Assembly: GCF_034298135.1 (NCBI RefSeq)
Contig: NZ_CP139575.1
Span: forward strand, 1,054,001 to 1,118,000
DNA length: 64,000 nucleotides
From: Lactobacillus acidophilus
Lineage (GTDB): Bacteria; Bacillota; Bacilli; Lactobacillales; Lactobacillaceae
Reading direction: 5' to 3'
Part shown: positions 52,094 to 62,153 of the stretch, in pieces
Layout: every line of letters starts with the position of its first letter
How positions within the stretch are numbered: position 1 is the stretch's first letter
Notes under the pieces: model-generated
The model's database searches: none
Seen by the model: the letters and a program-made list of their open reading frames with translations, nothing else
Told to the model about the DNA's origin: nothing
Made by a program: the position numbers and the translations under genes

Positions 52094-52909
52094 CTACAAT
52101 ACAAATTTTTTAATTGCCTTAGCAATACCATTATGATCATTATCGTCAGTTACATAGTCTGCTTTTTCTTTAATTGCTTCAATAGCATTGCCCATTGCAA
52201 TTTTCTTGAAGTTAGGATTTTCAAACATTGAGATATCATTACCCTGATCACCAAAGACCATCACATCTTTTTGATCAATTTTCAAGCGTGAAGCTAAATC
52301 CATTAAGGCATTCCCTTTTGAAGCTCCCAATGCGTTAAGCTCAATAATACTATCAAAACTGCGTACAATATCATATGTATCAAATGCCCATGCGGGTAAA
52401 CTATTCCATAATTTATCAACTTGATCACTACTTTCAATAGAAGTAAAACCAACTTTATTGAAAGTAAAATCTTGGGGAATATCCTTGCGATTTCTAACCT
52501 TAATTATATTATTAGTCAAAGCTGCATTAATCTGCATTTGAACAGATAAATCATGATCACATGTTAAGAAATATTTAGTAGTTTCAAAGTGAACATCAAC
52601 ATGACTCAAACGTTGAAAACGAAGCATATTATTAAAATCTTGATAATTAAGTTCTTGGCTCATTAAAACACGACCATCTAGACTTTGAACTACTGCACCA
52701 TTAAACACAATAGCGTATTGCTCATCTCCAGATAATCCTAACTGTTGTGCAAATGGCAACGCTCCAGAAAGCGGTCTTCCCGTTGCTAAAACAACTTTAA
52801 TTCCACTTTCGGATGCAACACGTAGAACTCTTTCTGTCTCAGGCAAAATAACATTACCACTTGATAATAAAGTTCCATCCAAATCGACTGCGATTATTTT
52901 TATTGCCAT
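52094..52909 (-). CDS. Cof-type HAD-IIB hydrolase
   Basis: A 271-residue HAD phosphatase. Motif I is VDLDGTLLSSG, motif II ATGRPLSG, the Lys in KGNALMDLA and motif IV FGDQGNDISMFENP. The C2B cap lies in the middle. It is about half identical by eye to the next gene downstream (ends FKKIAMGNAIEAIKEKADYV and FKKIAMGNAIEAIKEKADFV), so a tandem duplication. It probably acts on sugar phosphates or flavin/PLP precursors; substrate unknown. Confidence 0.93.
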   Translation of the reverse strand: MAIKIIAVDLDGTLLSSGNVILPETERVLRVASESGIKVVLATGRPLSGALPFAQQLGLSGDEQYAIVFNGAVVQSLDGRVLMSQELNYQDFNNMLRFQRLSHVDVHFETTKYFLTCDHDLSVQMQINAALTNNIIKVRNRKDIPQDFTFNKVGFTSIESSDQVDKLWNSLPAWAFDTYDIVRSFDSIIELNALGASKGNALMDLASRLKIDQKDVMVFGDQGNDISMFENPNFKKIAMGNAIEAIKEKADYVTDDNDHNGIAKAIKKFVL

Positions 52910-52955
52910 TTTTATTCCCCCTTGACCTCATTAAAACATACAACTTTAATTATAC

Positions 52956-52986
52956 AAAAAGCCGTGAGTTAACTCACGACTTTTTA
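52956..52986 (-). terminator. terminator of the cdaA-cdaR-glmM operon
   Basis: Stem AAAAGTCGTGAGTT with AACTCACGGCTTTT, followed leftward by a T run, 23 nt after the glmM stop. Confidence 0.85.
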
Positions 52987-53008
52987 TTTATGGTATCTAA
53001 TAAACAAA

Positions 53009-54367
53009 CTATTTATTAGTACCCATTTCTTTTTCTACTACCTTAACAATGCGATCTACATATGCATCAGTTTCTTCTTGAGTTGGACCTTCTGCCATAA
53101 CTCTAAGAAGATCTTGTGTACCTGAAGGACGAACAAGCACACGACCATTGCCAGCCATATCTTTTTCAACTTCAGCAATCACATCAAGAATTGGTTGATG
53201 TTCTTTCCAACTCTTTTTATCAGTAACTGGAACATTCACTAAACATTGTGGGTAATCTTTGAAATCCTTCAAAAGTTCACTAAGTGATTTACCAGTCTTC
53301 TTCATTACTAACATCAAGTGAAGACCTGTAAGCATACCATCACCAGTATTATGGTAATCGCTCATAATAACGTGACCTGATTGTTCACCACCCAAATTGT
53401 AACCATGTGCACGCATTTCTTCTGAAACGTAACGGTCACCTACTTGAGTACGAACATTCTTAAGATCCTCTTTTTCAAGAGCCTTTGTAAAGCCAAGATT
53501 ACTCATTACAGTAGTAACAATAGTATCCTTCTTAAGACGACCATGTTCAGCTAAGTATGAACCGATTACGTACATAATGTGGTCACCATCAACTTCGTTA
53601 CCATTTTCGTCAACAGCAATACAACGGTCAGCATCACCATCAAAAGCTAAACCAAGTTGTGCACCTTGCTTAACAACTTCTTTTTGTAAGTTTTCGGTAT
53701 GGGTAGCACCACAGTGATCATTAATATTTAAACCATTAGGATGAGTGTAAATTGTAGTAAAGTCAACACCACAATCAGCAAATAATCTTGAAATAAGCGC
53801 ACTTGAAGCACCATTAGCGCCATCAATAACGACTTTGATACCATCTAATTCTTCAGGAATAGTATTTTCGATAAATTGTAAATATTTTGCGCTACCTTCA
53901 TGGAAGTCAGTAACAGTACCAAGACCTTCAGCAGAAGGACGGGGTAAAGTATCTTCTTCAGCATCAATTAACTTTTCAATTTCGCCTTCCATTTCATCTG
54001 AAAGTTTCAAACCATCGCTACCAAAGAACTTAATACCGTTATCCTCTACTGGATTGTGTGAAGCTGAGATTTGAATACCTGCATCTGCACCTTGAGCACG
54101 AACTAAGTATGAAAGACCTGGAGTGGTAATTACACCAACTTCAAGAACTTCAATACCAACGGAAAGAAGACCTGAGATAAGTGCATATTCAAGCATTTGA
54201 CCTGAAATACGGGTGTCGCGTGAAACTAAGACCTTAGCTTGTTCACCATCTTTTTTATTCTTAGTTAAAACATAACCACCATCACGGCCTAATTTAAAAG
54301 CCATTTCTGGAGTTAAACCTTGATTAGCTACTCCACGAACACCATCAGTTCCAAAATATTTTAACAT
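53009..54367 (-). CDS. glmM: phosphoglucosamine mutase
   Basis: Converts glucosamine-6-phosphate to glucosamine-1-phosphate for UDP-GlcNAc and cell wall. The 452-residue protein begins [20 protein letters not shown] and has the phospho-Ser loop [15 protein letters not shown], the metal loop [11 protein letters not shown] and the C-terminal [12 protein letters not shown]. It is the last gene of the cdaA-cdaR-glmM operon, a strongly conserved group in which CdaA activity is modulated by CdaR and GlmM. Confidence 0.97.
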   Translation of the reverse strand: MLKYFGTDGVRGVANQGLTPEMAFKLGRDGGYVLTKNKKDGEQAKVLVSRDTRISGQMLEYALISGLLSVGIEVLEVGVITTPGLSYLVRAQGADAGIQISASHNPVEDNGIKFFGSDGLKLSDEMEGEIEKLIDAEEDTLPRPSAEGLGTVTDFHEGSAKYLQFIENTIPEELDGIKVVIDGANGASSALISRLFADCGVDFTTIYTHPNGLNINDHCGATHTENLQKEVVKQGAQLGLAFDGDADRCIAVDENGNEVDGDHIMYVIGSYLAEHGRLKKDTIVTTVMSNLGFTKALEKEDLKNVRTQVGDRYVSEEMRAHGYNLGGEQSGHVIMSDYHNTGDGMLTGLHLMLVMKKTGKSLSELLKDFKDYPQCLVNVPVTDKKSWKEHQPILDVIAEVEKDMAGNGRVLVRPSGTQDLLRVMAEGPTQEETDAYVDRIVKVVEKEMGTNK

Positions 54368-54398
54368 TTAATAAACAACCTTTCTTGTTCTTCAAATT

Positions 54399-55358
54399 TT
54401 AATTGCTTGCTTTTTTTACTTTAACGGATATTTGAATTTCCGCAGGATCAGTTCTAACAACGCCTTTAGGTAAAACTAGCGGATAATTCTTTATCGTAGA
54501 AGTATTAATTCCCTTTAAATCAACATTAACATCCATTTGTTTAATTTTAGCCAATGCCGATTTCTTCCCATATAAAGTTATCTCATCATTTCTCGCGGTA
54601 ACTGAATAAACTTTATTTCCATCTTCATTTTCAGGTTTCAAATTTAACTTAACCTTTTTCTTTGACAGAGAAATAGGGAGTTTAGCTCTAACTGTTGCTG
54701 GATTAATCAATACATTCAACTGGCGACCTTTACTGTCTTCAGCTACCAACATTACCTGTCTTTCATATGTATGATCCAGTCCACTTGGTAAGGCAAGTTT
54801 AGCAACGATTTGATCTATTTGATCTACTTCGCCTCTTGCACCTGTGACTTCTACCTTTTGTGGATCAACACTTGCTCTACCAATATTATATCCATTAGCA
54901 ACAACATTTTTATTATACTCTATTTGAACTGGCATGGTACGAGATTTTCTTCGTTCAATATCGACATTAATAGTTGCCGGATTAATAGTATATGATAATT
55001 GACTATTTAATCCAGTAACTTGTACTTTTACAGTCTGTTTACCAGTTCTTCTATGTGTTAAATCAATGTATGCTCGAAAATTTTGCGTATTAACAGTGGA
55101 AGTAACTAACGCACTGGATCCTTCTAATGTGATTTTTACTTTTTCAGGATAGCCAACTACATAATATTTATCTGTATTAACTGAAACTTGCAATGGTACA
55201 CTAATAGTTTGCGTTTCATTAGCAGTTTGTTTAGTTTTTTTAGGTTCGCCTTGAGTTACAAAACCAGTTTGCGTTGAGTCAATATAAACTACCAACAATA
55301 TAGCAAACAACAATGAAACTACTTTGATAAACCAACGTTTATCCCAAAAGTCTCTCAT
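54399..55358 (-). CDS. cdaR: CdaA regulator, YbbR-domain protein
   Basis: Membrane-anchored protein that modulates the diadenylate cyclase CdaA. One N-terminal TM helix (WFIKVVSLLFAILLVVYIDS) is followed by extracellular YbbR repeats of about 80 residues each (for example VSVNTDKYYVVGYPEKVKIT; VEYNKNVVANG-type repeat near residue 125). 319 residues from ATG 55356-55358, which overlaps the cdaA stop (ATGA). Longer starts to 55379 lie inside cdaA. Confidence 0.9.
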   Translation of the reverse strand: MRDFWDKRWFIKVVSLLFAILLVVYIDSTQTGFVTQGEPKKTKQTANETQTISVPLQVSVNTDKYYVVGYPEKVKITLEGSSALVTSTVNTQNFRAYIDLTHRRTGKQTVKVQVTGLNSQLSYTINPATINVDIERRKSRTMPVQIEYNKNVVANGYNIGRASVDPQKVEVTGARGEVDQIDQIVAKLALPSGLDHTYERQVMLVAEDSKGRQLNVLINPATVRAKLPISLSKKKVKLNLKPENEDGNKVYSVTARNDEITLYGKKSALAKIKQMDVNVDLKGINTSTIKNYPLVLPKGVVRTDPAEIQISVKVKKASN

Positions 55359-56197
55359 TTGTCTGCACCCCATTTCCAAACCCTGTTAATTACACGACGA
55401 ATCCAAGGAATCTTCTTTTCTTCTTTAGGTACCAATTGTGCATTTAAATACTTCAAATATTCATCTCTAGATAAGTCTAATAAAAAGCGACCATTTCTAG
55501 TAATAGTTACACCACCGGTTTCTTCAGAAACTACAATTGTAATTGCATCAGTAACTTCCGAAATACCTACAGCTGCTCGATGTCGAGTACCTAATCGCTT
55601 AGGAATCATACTACTATCAGATAAAGGCAAATATGCTGCAGCTACTGCAATCCTATTGTTAGTAATAATAACTGCACCATCGTGCAAAGGAGTATTCGGA
55701 ATAAAAATATTGATAAGTAACTCACCGGAAATATCTGCATCTAGCTTAATTCCAGTTTCAATATAATCATCTAAACCTGTATCTTGTTGAATAGTAATCA
55801 AAGCCCCTATTCGTCTTTTAGACATATATTGGATTGCTTTATCCAGCTCATTCACCATTTTTACGGACTGAGCATGCTCACTTTCTCCACGGCCGCTAAA
55901 AATAGGTGTACGTCCTAATCGTTCAAGACCACGACGAATTTCTGGTTGGAAAATTACAATTATTCCAATCACTGCCCATGATACAATTTGATCAACAATA
56001 TAGGTAACAGCATGTAATTGAAGTAAACCAGCAACAATTCTAACAATAAAAATAAAGACGATGCCTTTTGCTAGTTGTACTGCTTTAGTACCACGAATGA
56101 GCATGATTAATCGATAAACTAAATACCAAATGATTAATACATCTAAAGCTATCGACAAATTATTCCAGGTAAAAAAATTAGATACGTTAAAATGCAT
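55355..56197 (-). CDS. cdaA: diadenylate cyclase CdaA
   Basis: Makes c-di-AMP from two ATP. Three N-terminal TM helices (about 10-95) precede the DAC domain with the two signature motifs, DGA in LHDGAVIITN and RHR in GTRHRAAVGIS. 280 residues, normal length. First gene of cdaA-cdaR-glmM, which links c-di-AMP to wall precursor synthesis. Confidence 0.96.
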   Translation of the reverse strand: MHFNVSNFFTWNNLSIALDVLIIWYLVYRLIMLIRGTKAVQLAKGIVFIFIVRIVAGLLQLHAVTYIVDQIVSWAVIGIIVIFQPEIRRGLERLGRTPIFSGRGESEHAQSVKMVNELDKAIQYMSKRRIGALITIQQDTGLDDYIETGIKLDADISGELLINIFIPNTPLHDGAVIITNNRIAVAAAYLPLSDSSMIPKRLGTRHRAAVGISEVTDAITIVVSEETGGVTITRNGRFLLDLSRDEYLKYLNAQLVPKEEKKIPWIRRVINRVWKWGADK

Positions 56198-56233
56198 TTG
56201 TGCTCCTTTCTTTTTTATTATAACTAACCAATC

Positions 56234-57307
56234 TTATCGTGCATACATTTTAAATTCTAAAAACAAGTCATTATATTCTTGCGTTTTCTTTGGACCTAAA
56301 TCTTTAAAAACTTGTAAATGCTGTAAGGTTTTTTCATCAGGATAAAATTGCTTATCATTTCTTATTCTCTGGGGCAACAATTTTTGGGCAGCTATATTAG
56401 GCGTAGCGTAACCAACATATTGAGCATTTTGTGCTGCATTTTTAGGCTCAAGCATAAAATTAATAAATTTTAATGCTGCTTTTTTATTCTTAGCGGTTTT
56501 AGGAACTACAAAATTATCAAACCATAAATTTGATCCTTGCTTAGGAACTACATAATGAAGATGAGAATTATTTTCCATCATTTCATGTGCTTCGCCTGAC
56601 CAAGTTATACCAACTGCAGCTTCATTTTGCACCATATACATTTTCATTTCATCAGAAATAATTGCTTTAATATTAGGACCTAGACCATCTAACTTAGTTT
56701 GAGCCAATTGTAATTTCAAGCTGCTCGTTGTATTCATTGAATAGCCTAATGATACTAACGCCATCCCCATAGCATCTCTAGCTGAATCAACAAGTAAAAT
56801 TTGATGGTGATATTTTTTATTCCATAAATCATTCCAAGTCTTAATTGCACCTTGTTTGACAAATTTATCGTTATAAACTATGCCAAGTGTGCCCCAAAAA
56901 TAAGGAACAGAATAATCATTTTCCTGATCAAATGATTTATGCATAAAAGTCTTGCCAATATATTTCATATTAGGAATTTTTTCTTTATCCAATTTTTCTA
57001 GCAAATGAGCTTTACGCATTTTAGTCACCATATATTCAGATGGGATTGTTAAATCATATGCTGTTCCACCTTGTTTGATTTTAGTATACATTGCTTCATT
57101 AGAATCAAATGTCTCATATACAATATGGTAACCTGTTTGTCGCTCAAATTTTTTGATTAATTGCGGATCTAGATAATCTCCCCAATTATAAATAATTAGA
57201 TTTTGTGTACTTTTTTTAACCGATGACGTATCTAAATGATGAGCCAAAAATGCAAGTCCAGTACAAGCCAAGAGAATTGATATAATTGCTATAACAATTT
57301 TTTTCAT
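56234..57307 (-). CDS. potD: spermidine/putrescine ABC transporter substrate-binding protein
   Basis: Extracellular lipoprotein that binds polyamines. The signal peptide has a lipobox-like LLAC near residue 15, then the mature start LIIYNWGDYLDPQLIKKF and the PotD pattern SEYMVTKM, TWNDLWN-type. 357 residues. Its ATG overlaps the potC stop. No terminator is visible between it and cdaA 36 nt further on, so cdaA might receive pot transcripts. Confidence 0.92.
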   Translation of the reverse strand: MKKIVIAIISILLACTGLAFLAHHLDTSSVKKSTQNLIIYNWGDYLDPQLIKKFERQTGYHIVYETFDSNEAMYTKIKQGGTAYDLTIPSEYMVTKMRKAHLLEKLDKEKIPNMKYIGKTFMHKSFDQENDYSVPYFWGTLGIVYNDKFVKQGAIKTWNDLWNKKYHHQILLVDSARDAMGMALVSLGYSMNTTSSLKLQLAQTKLDGLGPNIKAIISDEMKMYMVQNEAAVGITWSGEAHEMMENNSHLHYVVPKQGSNLWFDNFVVPKTAKNKKAALKFINFMLEPKNAAQNAQYVGYATPNIAAQKLLPQRIRNDKQFYPDEKTLQHLQVFKDLGPKKTQEYNDLFLEFKMYAR

Positions 57308-58119
57308 TTAACCAATCCTCCAATTACACGGTGATTCTTTCGCCTACTCTTTTTAGTGGTAATAAAATAATATATTCCTACTAAAAGAAGTACAAACAAA
57401 AACATCACAGTACTTAATGCATTAATTTCAAGATCAATTCCTTGCCGTGCTCTTGAATAAATTTCTACGGATAGAGTTGAAAAACCGTTTCCAGTAACAA
57501 AAAACGTTACAGCAAAATCATCAAGCGAATATGTTAATGCCATAAACATGCCCGAAAAAATACCTGGCATAATTGTTGGTATCAAAACGTCACTAAATAC
57601 TTGCCACGAATTAGCACCTAAATCACGCGCCGCATCAATCAGTGACATATCCATTTCATTGAGGCGTGGTAAAACCATTAAAACAACAATAGGAATCGAA
57701 AATGCGATATGACTAAGCAAAACGGATCCAAAATTCAAGCCAATACCTAGTGCTGTAAAGAAAATTAAAAAACTAGCTCCAATGATGACATCTGGCGAAA
57801 CCATCAAAACATTATTTAAAGCTAAGGTAGTTTTTTTATGTGTCTCTCTTCTCATTCCATTAATTGCAATTGCACCAAACGTCCCAATAATAGTCGCTAT
57901 CAAACTAGAAAGAAGTGCTAATAACAAAGTTTCCAAAAAAATTGCTAGTAAGCGATCATCCTGAAAAAGAGTCTGATAGTGGGCAAAAGTAAAATGTTCA
58001 AACTTATTCATATTTTTTCCGCTTGAAAAAGAAAAATAAATCAAATAAAAAATCGGAACATACAATAAAACTAAAGTCAAAGAAAGATAAATCTTTGCAA
58101 TTAAATGTCTATTTTTCAT
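57304..58119 (-). CDS. potC: polyamine ABC transporter permease PotC
   Basis: A 271-residue integral membrane protein with six hydrophobic helices and the ABC-permease EAA-like loop DAARDLGANSWQVFSDVLIP TIMPG. It pairs with PotB to form the channel. It overlaps potB and potD by 4 nt each (ATGA), indicating one coupled operon. Confidence 0.93.
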   Translation of the reverse strand: MKNRHLIAKIYLSLTLVLLYVPIFYLIYFSFSSGKNMNKFEHFTFAHYQTLFQDDRLLAIFLETLLLALLSSLIATIIGTFGAIAINGMRRETHKKTTLALNNVLMVSPDVIIGASFLIFFTALGIGLNFGSVLLSHIAFSIPIVVLMVLPRLNEMDMSLIDAARDLGANSWQVFSDVLIPTIMPGIFSGMFMALTYSLDDFAVTFFVTGNGFSTLSVEIYSRARQGIDLEINALSTVMFLFVLLLVGIYYFITTKKSRRKNHRVIGGLVK

Positions 58120-58928
58120 AGATTTACCTTCTTTCTTTTAGATCTTTTACCTGTAATCAACATGACAACAATCATTAATACAATTAAAACCACTCCAATA
58201 GTTGCACCCATATTCCAGTTCATAGTTGTCATAAAATACTCTTCGATTGCCGTACCTAAAGTAATAACGCGGTTACCACCTATTAATCTCGTCAACATAA
58301 ATAATGATAATGATGGGATAAAAATGGCTTGAACACCACTTTCTACTCCTGGTCTAGATAATGGCCAAAGAACATAGCGAAAAGTTTGCCATCGACTTGC
58401 TCCTAAATCTTCTGAAGCCTGAATAACTGCTGGATTAATTTCCTTGATAGCATTATAAATAGGTAAAATCATAAACGGAATTTCAATATAAGTTGCTACA
58501 AAAATAAATGCAAAATCTGTAAATAAAATATTTACTGGACCTATTCCAATCAATTGTAAAAATTTATTAACTAGCCCATTATTTCCTAAAATTCCAATAA
58601 ATGCATATGCTTTAAGCAAGAGATTAATCCAAGTAGGTAGAATAATTAGTAATAACCATAGCTGCTGATTTTTCATCTTGGTTAAAAAATATGCCGCAGG
58701 ATAAGAAATTAATAACGTAATCAATGTAATCAAGAATGCATACCAAAAGGAGTTTAGCATCATTCTAAGAAAGGTCCCATTTCTAAAAAATTCCGCATAA
58801 TTATTCAATGTGAAGCCATTATTACTATCTGTAAATGAATACCATAGAATTAACAAAATAGGTAAAATTACGAATAAAATGATCCACATTAAGTAAGGGA
58901 TCAAAAAGAATGCTTTTCTAGTCTTCAT
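58116..58928 (-). CDS. potB: polyamine ABC transporter permease PotB
   Basis: A 270-residue permease with six helices and the EAA loop [25 protein letters not shown]. The frame is open to 58982, but the ATG at 58926-58928 ([13 protein letters not shown]) follows GAGGGAG and overlaps the potA end by 11 nt, the usual arrangement; the longer start would overlap potA by 65 nt. Confidence 0.9.
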
Positions 58929-60015
58929 TTTCGTCTCCCTCATACTTCTCAATTCTGGCATCAAAATCTTTTTGACTTTCATTAAGACGCATTACATGAA
59001 TATCTTCCGGATCAAAGAAGAGACCTATTCTTTGTCCCAACTTTACACCATTAGTTGAGTGGATTAACCATTCATTCTCATTCGCATCAATTGCTTTTAT
59101 TTCAAAGTGATCTCCCAAAAATAATTGTGTTTGAGCAGTTACTACAATTTTACCTTTTTCAGGAGCAACGATATCTAAATCTTCTGGCCGAATCACTACT
59201 TCAACCTTTTCATTTGATTTAATTCCACCATCCGCACATCTAAACTTATTGTTAGCAAACTCTACTACATAGTCTTTAATCATTCGACCAGGCAATATAT
59301 TTGAATCTCCAATAAAACGTGCTACAAAATCATTGACCGGCTCATCATAAATTGCTACAGGACTACCACTTTGTTGAATTTGCCCATCATTTAAAACAAA
59401 GATCTCATCACTCATTGATAGAGCTTCTTCTTGATCATGTGTAACAAAAATAAAAGTAATTCCCAACTTTTTTTGGATAGCTCTTAATTCAAATTGCATA
59501 TCTTTACGTAATCTTTTGTCAAGTGCAGATAATGATTCATCTAGTAAAAGTACTTTAGGCTCATTAACAATTGCTCGAGCAATTGCTACACGTTGCTGCT
59601 GCCCACCACTAAGTTCTGAAATCTCGCGATTAGCATAACCATCAAGACGTACCATATGTAATGCATCTTTAACTGCTGGCCTAATTTCATTAAGAGGTTT
59701 TTTCTTGATTTTTAGTCCAAAAGCAACGTTTTCAAAAACATTTAAATGCGGAAAAAGTGCATAATTCTGAAAAACAGTGTTAATATGGCGTTTTGATGCA
59801 TCAAGATCAGTAATATCTTTTCCATCGAAAAAGACTTGTCCACTACTTGGTTGAGTAAAACCGGCAATTATTCTCAAAATTGTGGATTTACCTGACCCAC
59901 TCGGACCAAGTAGCGAATAGAATTTTCCTGACTCGATTGTTATATTGATATCTTTTAGTGCAATGAAACCATCATCATATCGCTTAGTAATATGTTTTAA
60001 TTTTATAATGTCCAT
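58918..60015 (-). CDS. potA: spermidine/putrescine ABC transporter ATP-binding protein
   Basis: Energises polyamine import. Walker [14 protein letters not shown] (about residue 36), signature [15 protein letters not shown], Walker [13 protein letters not shown] and the C-terminal TOBE-type regulatory domain (from about 240) are all present in 365 residues. The linker shows DESLS rather than the common DEPLS, which PotA proteins often have. First gene of potABCD. Confidence 0.95.
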
Positions 60016-60022
60016 TATCCAT

Positions 60023-60058
60023 CCCCATAAAAACAGCTACAAGCATTGCAGCCTGTAG
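60023..60058 (-). terminator. murB terminator
   Basis: AGCTACAGG pairs with CTTGTAGCT read leftward, then GTTTTTATG, 15 nt after the murB stop and directly in front of potA. Confidence 0.75.
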
Positions 60059-60073
60059 CTTGTCTCTCATTTT

Positions 60074-60970
60074 CTAATTTTCTTTACCGATGATTCTTAC
60101 CTCAGTATGTAAATCAATATCATATTTTTCTTTAATCACCTTTTGAATAAGATGGATCAAATCTAAATAATCTGTAGCAGTAGCTCCACCTTTATTAACT
60201 ATAAATCCAGCGTGCTTAGTTGAATCTTGAGCGCCACCAATTTGTTTTCCTTGAAGCCCGGCCTTAATAATCATTGGTCCAACAAAATGACCTTTTGGAC
60301 GCTTAAATACACTGCCACATGATGGATATTCAAGCGGCTGCTTATATCGCCGCAATGCATTCAAGTAATCCATATGATCTAATATTTGTAACTTATTTCC
60401 CGGCTTTAAACTAAATGTTGCACTAAGAACAATGTCACCATTTTCTTGAATAATTGAGTGACGATAAGAAAAATCCATTTCTTGATTGGAATAAGTTTTA
60501 TATTCACCAGCACGTGTTAAAACATTAACACTCTTTACTGCTTCCTGCATTTCACCACCGTAGGCACCGGCATTCATAAATACACCACCACCAATGCTAC
60601 CTGGAATGCCTGCAGCAAATTCCATTCCACTTAGGCCATGGTTAGCCGCGGTAAAAGCCGTATCTACGATCGTAGCACCTGCATCAGCAGTTACTTCATT
60701 ACCGTTTACTTCAATATTTTTTAATTCAGTTAAAATAATTACTAAACCATCAATTCCGCCGTCACGAATAATTAAATTTGAGGCATTGCCAATAATCGTT
60801 AATGGAATTTTATTTTCTTGAGTCACCTTTACTAATTTTTCTACTTCATCAGTAGTCTTAGGAAAGGCTAAATATTCAGCTTCCCCACCTGTTTTAGTAA
60901 AAGTATATCTGCTTAATGGAATTTGCTCTTTAATGTCAATCCCTTGTTTCTTTAAATTAAGTAATTCCAC
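60074..60970 (-). CDS. murB: UDP-N-acetylenolpyruvoylglucosamine reductase
   Basis: FAD-dependent enzyme making UDP-MurNAc. 298 residues. FAD site region LTIIGNASNLIIRDGGIDG, GAYGGEMQEAV, catalytic Ser in YPSCGSVFKRP and the terminal Glu in HTEVRIIGKE fit the type II form of Firmicutes. A single leftward gene ending at its own terminator, upstream of potABCD, as seen in many lactobacilli. Confidence 0.96.
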   Translation of the reverse strand: MELLNLKKQGIDIKEQIPLSRYTFTKTGGEAEYLAFPKTTDEVEKLVKVTQENKIPLTIIGNASNLIIRDGGIDGLVIILTELKNIEVNGNEVTADAGATIVDTAFTAANHGLSGMEFAAGIPGSIGGGVFMNAGAYGGEMQEAVKSVNVLTRAGEYKTYSNQEMDFSYRHSIIQENGDIVLSATFSLKPGNKLQILDHMDYLNALRRYKQPLEYPSCGSVFKRPKGHFVGPMIIKAGLQGKQIGGAQDSTKHAGFIVNKGGATATDYLDLIHLIQKVIKEKYDIDLHTEVRIIGKEN

Positions 60971-61065
60971 GCCTCTGCCTCCTTATTGTTTCTTGTTTTA
61001 TTTTACCGCAGAAAAGCCTTAGCTTCATCATAAAAAATGTTATACTTCTTTGAAAGGAGAATTTT

Positions 61066-61599
61066 ATGAATTTTATTGCTATGGATTTTGAAACAGCTAA
61101 TCATTATCCCGAAAGTGCCTGTTCACTTGCACTAGTAATGGTGAGAAATAATAAAATTGTTGACCGATTTTATACAGTAATTAATCCACAAATGCCATTT
61201 GATGCCCGTAATATTCAAGTCCACCAAATTACTGCTGAAGATGTAAAAAATGCACCAACAATGGCAGAAGTTTGGCCTAAAATTAAAGGACTATATCAAC
61301 CCGGTATGCTAGTTGCTGCTCATAATTCCCGCTTTGATACTAATGTAATGCGTCAGAGTTTAGCGCGCTATAATATTGAAGAACCTCATTATTTAGTTAT
61401 TGATACTTTAGCTACCAGCAAGCTCTTTGAACCGGAATTACCTAATCATAAGCTAGATACAGTATCTGATGCTCTCAATGTAGAATTATGGCATCATCAT
61501 AATGCATTAAGCGATAGTGAAGCCTGTGCTGGTATTTTAATTAATCAGGAAAAGCAATTCGGTGATGAAGCTATTAAAAATTTAGTCTATCAAATATAA
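61066..61599 (+). CDS. DEDDh 3'-5' exonuclease, DnaQ-like
   Basis: A 177-residue stand-alone exonuclease. Motifs: ExoI MDFETAN (D-x-E), ExoII AHNSRFDTNV and ExoIII HHNALSDSEACAG (H-x4-D). Such proteins act in RNA or DNA trimming; it is not fused to polymerase or helicase. Divergent from murB, AAAGGAG site. Confidence 0.9.
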   Translation: MNFIAMDFETANHYPESACSLALVMVRNNKIVDRFYTVINPQMPFDARNIQVHQITAEDVKNAPTMAEVWPKIKGLYQPGMLVAAHNSRFDTNVMRQSLARYNIEEPHYLVIDTLATSKLFEPELPNHKLDTVSDALNVELWHHHNALSDSEACAGILINQEKQFGDEAIKNLVYQI

Positions 61600-61672
61600 A
61601 AACGAGTCTAAAAAAGTTTGATACATTTCCTGTCAAGTAGACAAGGAATGTATCACAGTTAGACCCGTTTTT
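61600..61672. terminator. long convergent terminator hairpin
   Basis: AAAACGAGTCTAA pairs with TTAGACCCGTTTTT, with an inner stem GATACATTTCCT/AGGAATGTATC. It lies between the exonuclease and tsaE stops and serves both strands. Confidence 0.8.
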
Positions 61673-61673
61673 A

Positions 61674-62153
61674 TTATTTCTTGAATTCTGTTAACGCATC
61701 CTCGAGCCATTTTTCGCTACGTTTACCATGTACATCAAATTTAATTAATCGCTTAGTTGAATCCCAACTATCATCAACTCGGGTAATCGTTAATTGAAGA
61801 TATTTATCAGGCAAATCATCCATTACAAGTTGTGGCCATTCAATTACTACCAAACCTGGTTCAGCTAAATATCCCTCCAAGTCGATTGAAGATAGATCAT
61901 TATCTTCTAATCGATAAAAATCCATATGAAATAGAGGCATTTTTGCTTCACGATACTCCCGGACAATTGTAAATGTTGGACTTTTTACTGGTCTATGAAT
62001 TCCCAGTTCACGCCCTAATCCTTGAGTCATAGTAGTTTTACCAGCACCTAAATCACCGTTTAACAACAGTAGGTCGTGTGGTTCAGCAGTTTTTGCCAAA
62101 GATGCTCCTAATTTTTGCATATCTTCAGCAGAATTAATCTCTAATTTAGTCAT
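61674..62153 (-). CDS. tsaE: tRNA t6A biosynthesis ATPase TsaE
   Basis: ATPase that drives the TsaB-TsaD complex in t6A37 formation. Walker A LNGDLGAGKTTMTQG, then SPTFTIVREY and the Walker-B-like FHMDFYRLED. 159 residues. Start overlaps the pta stop, so they are one operon. YwlC/Sua5 of the same pathway is at 6111. Confidence 0.94.
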   Translation of the reverse strand: MTKLEINSAEDMQKLGASLAKTAEPHDLLLLNGDLGAGKTTMTQGLGRELGIHRPVKSPTFTIVREYREAKMPLFHMDFYRLEDNDLSSIDLEGYLAEPGLVVIEWPQLVMDDLPDKYLQLTITRVDDSWDSTKRLIKFDVHGKRSEKWLEDALTEFKK

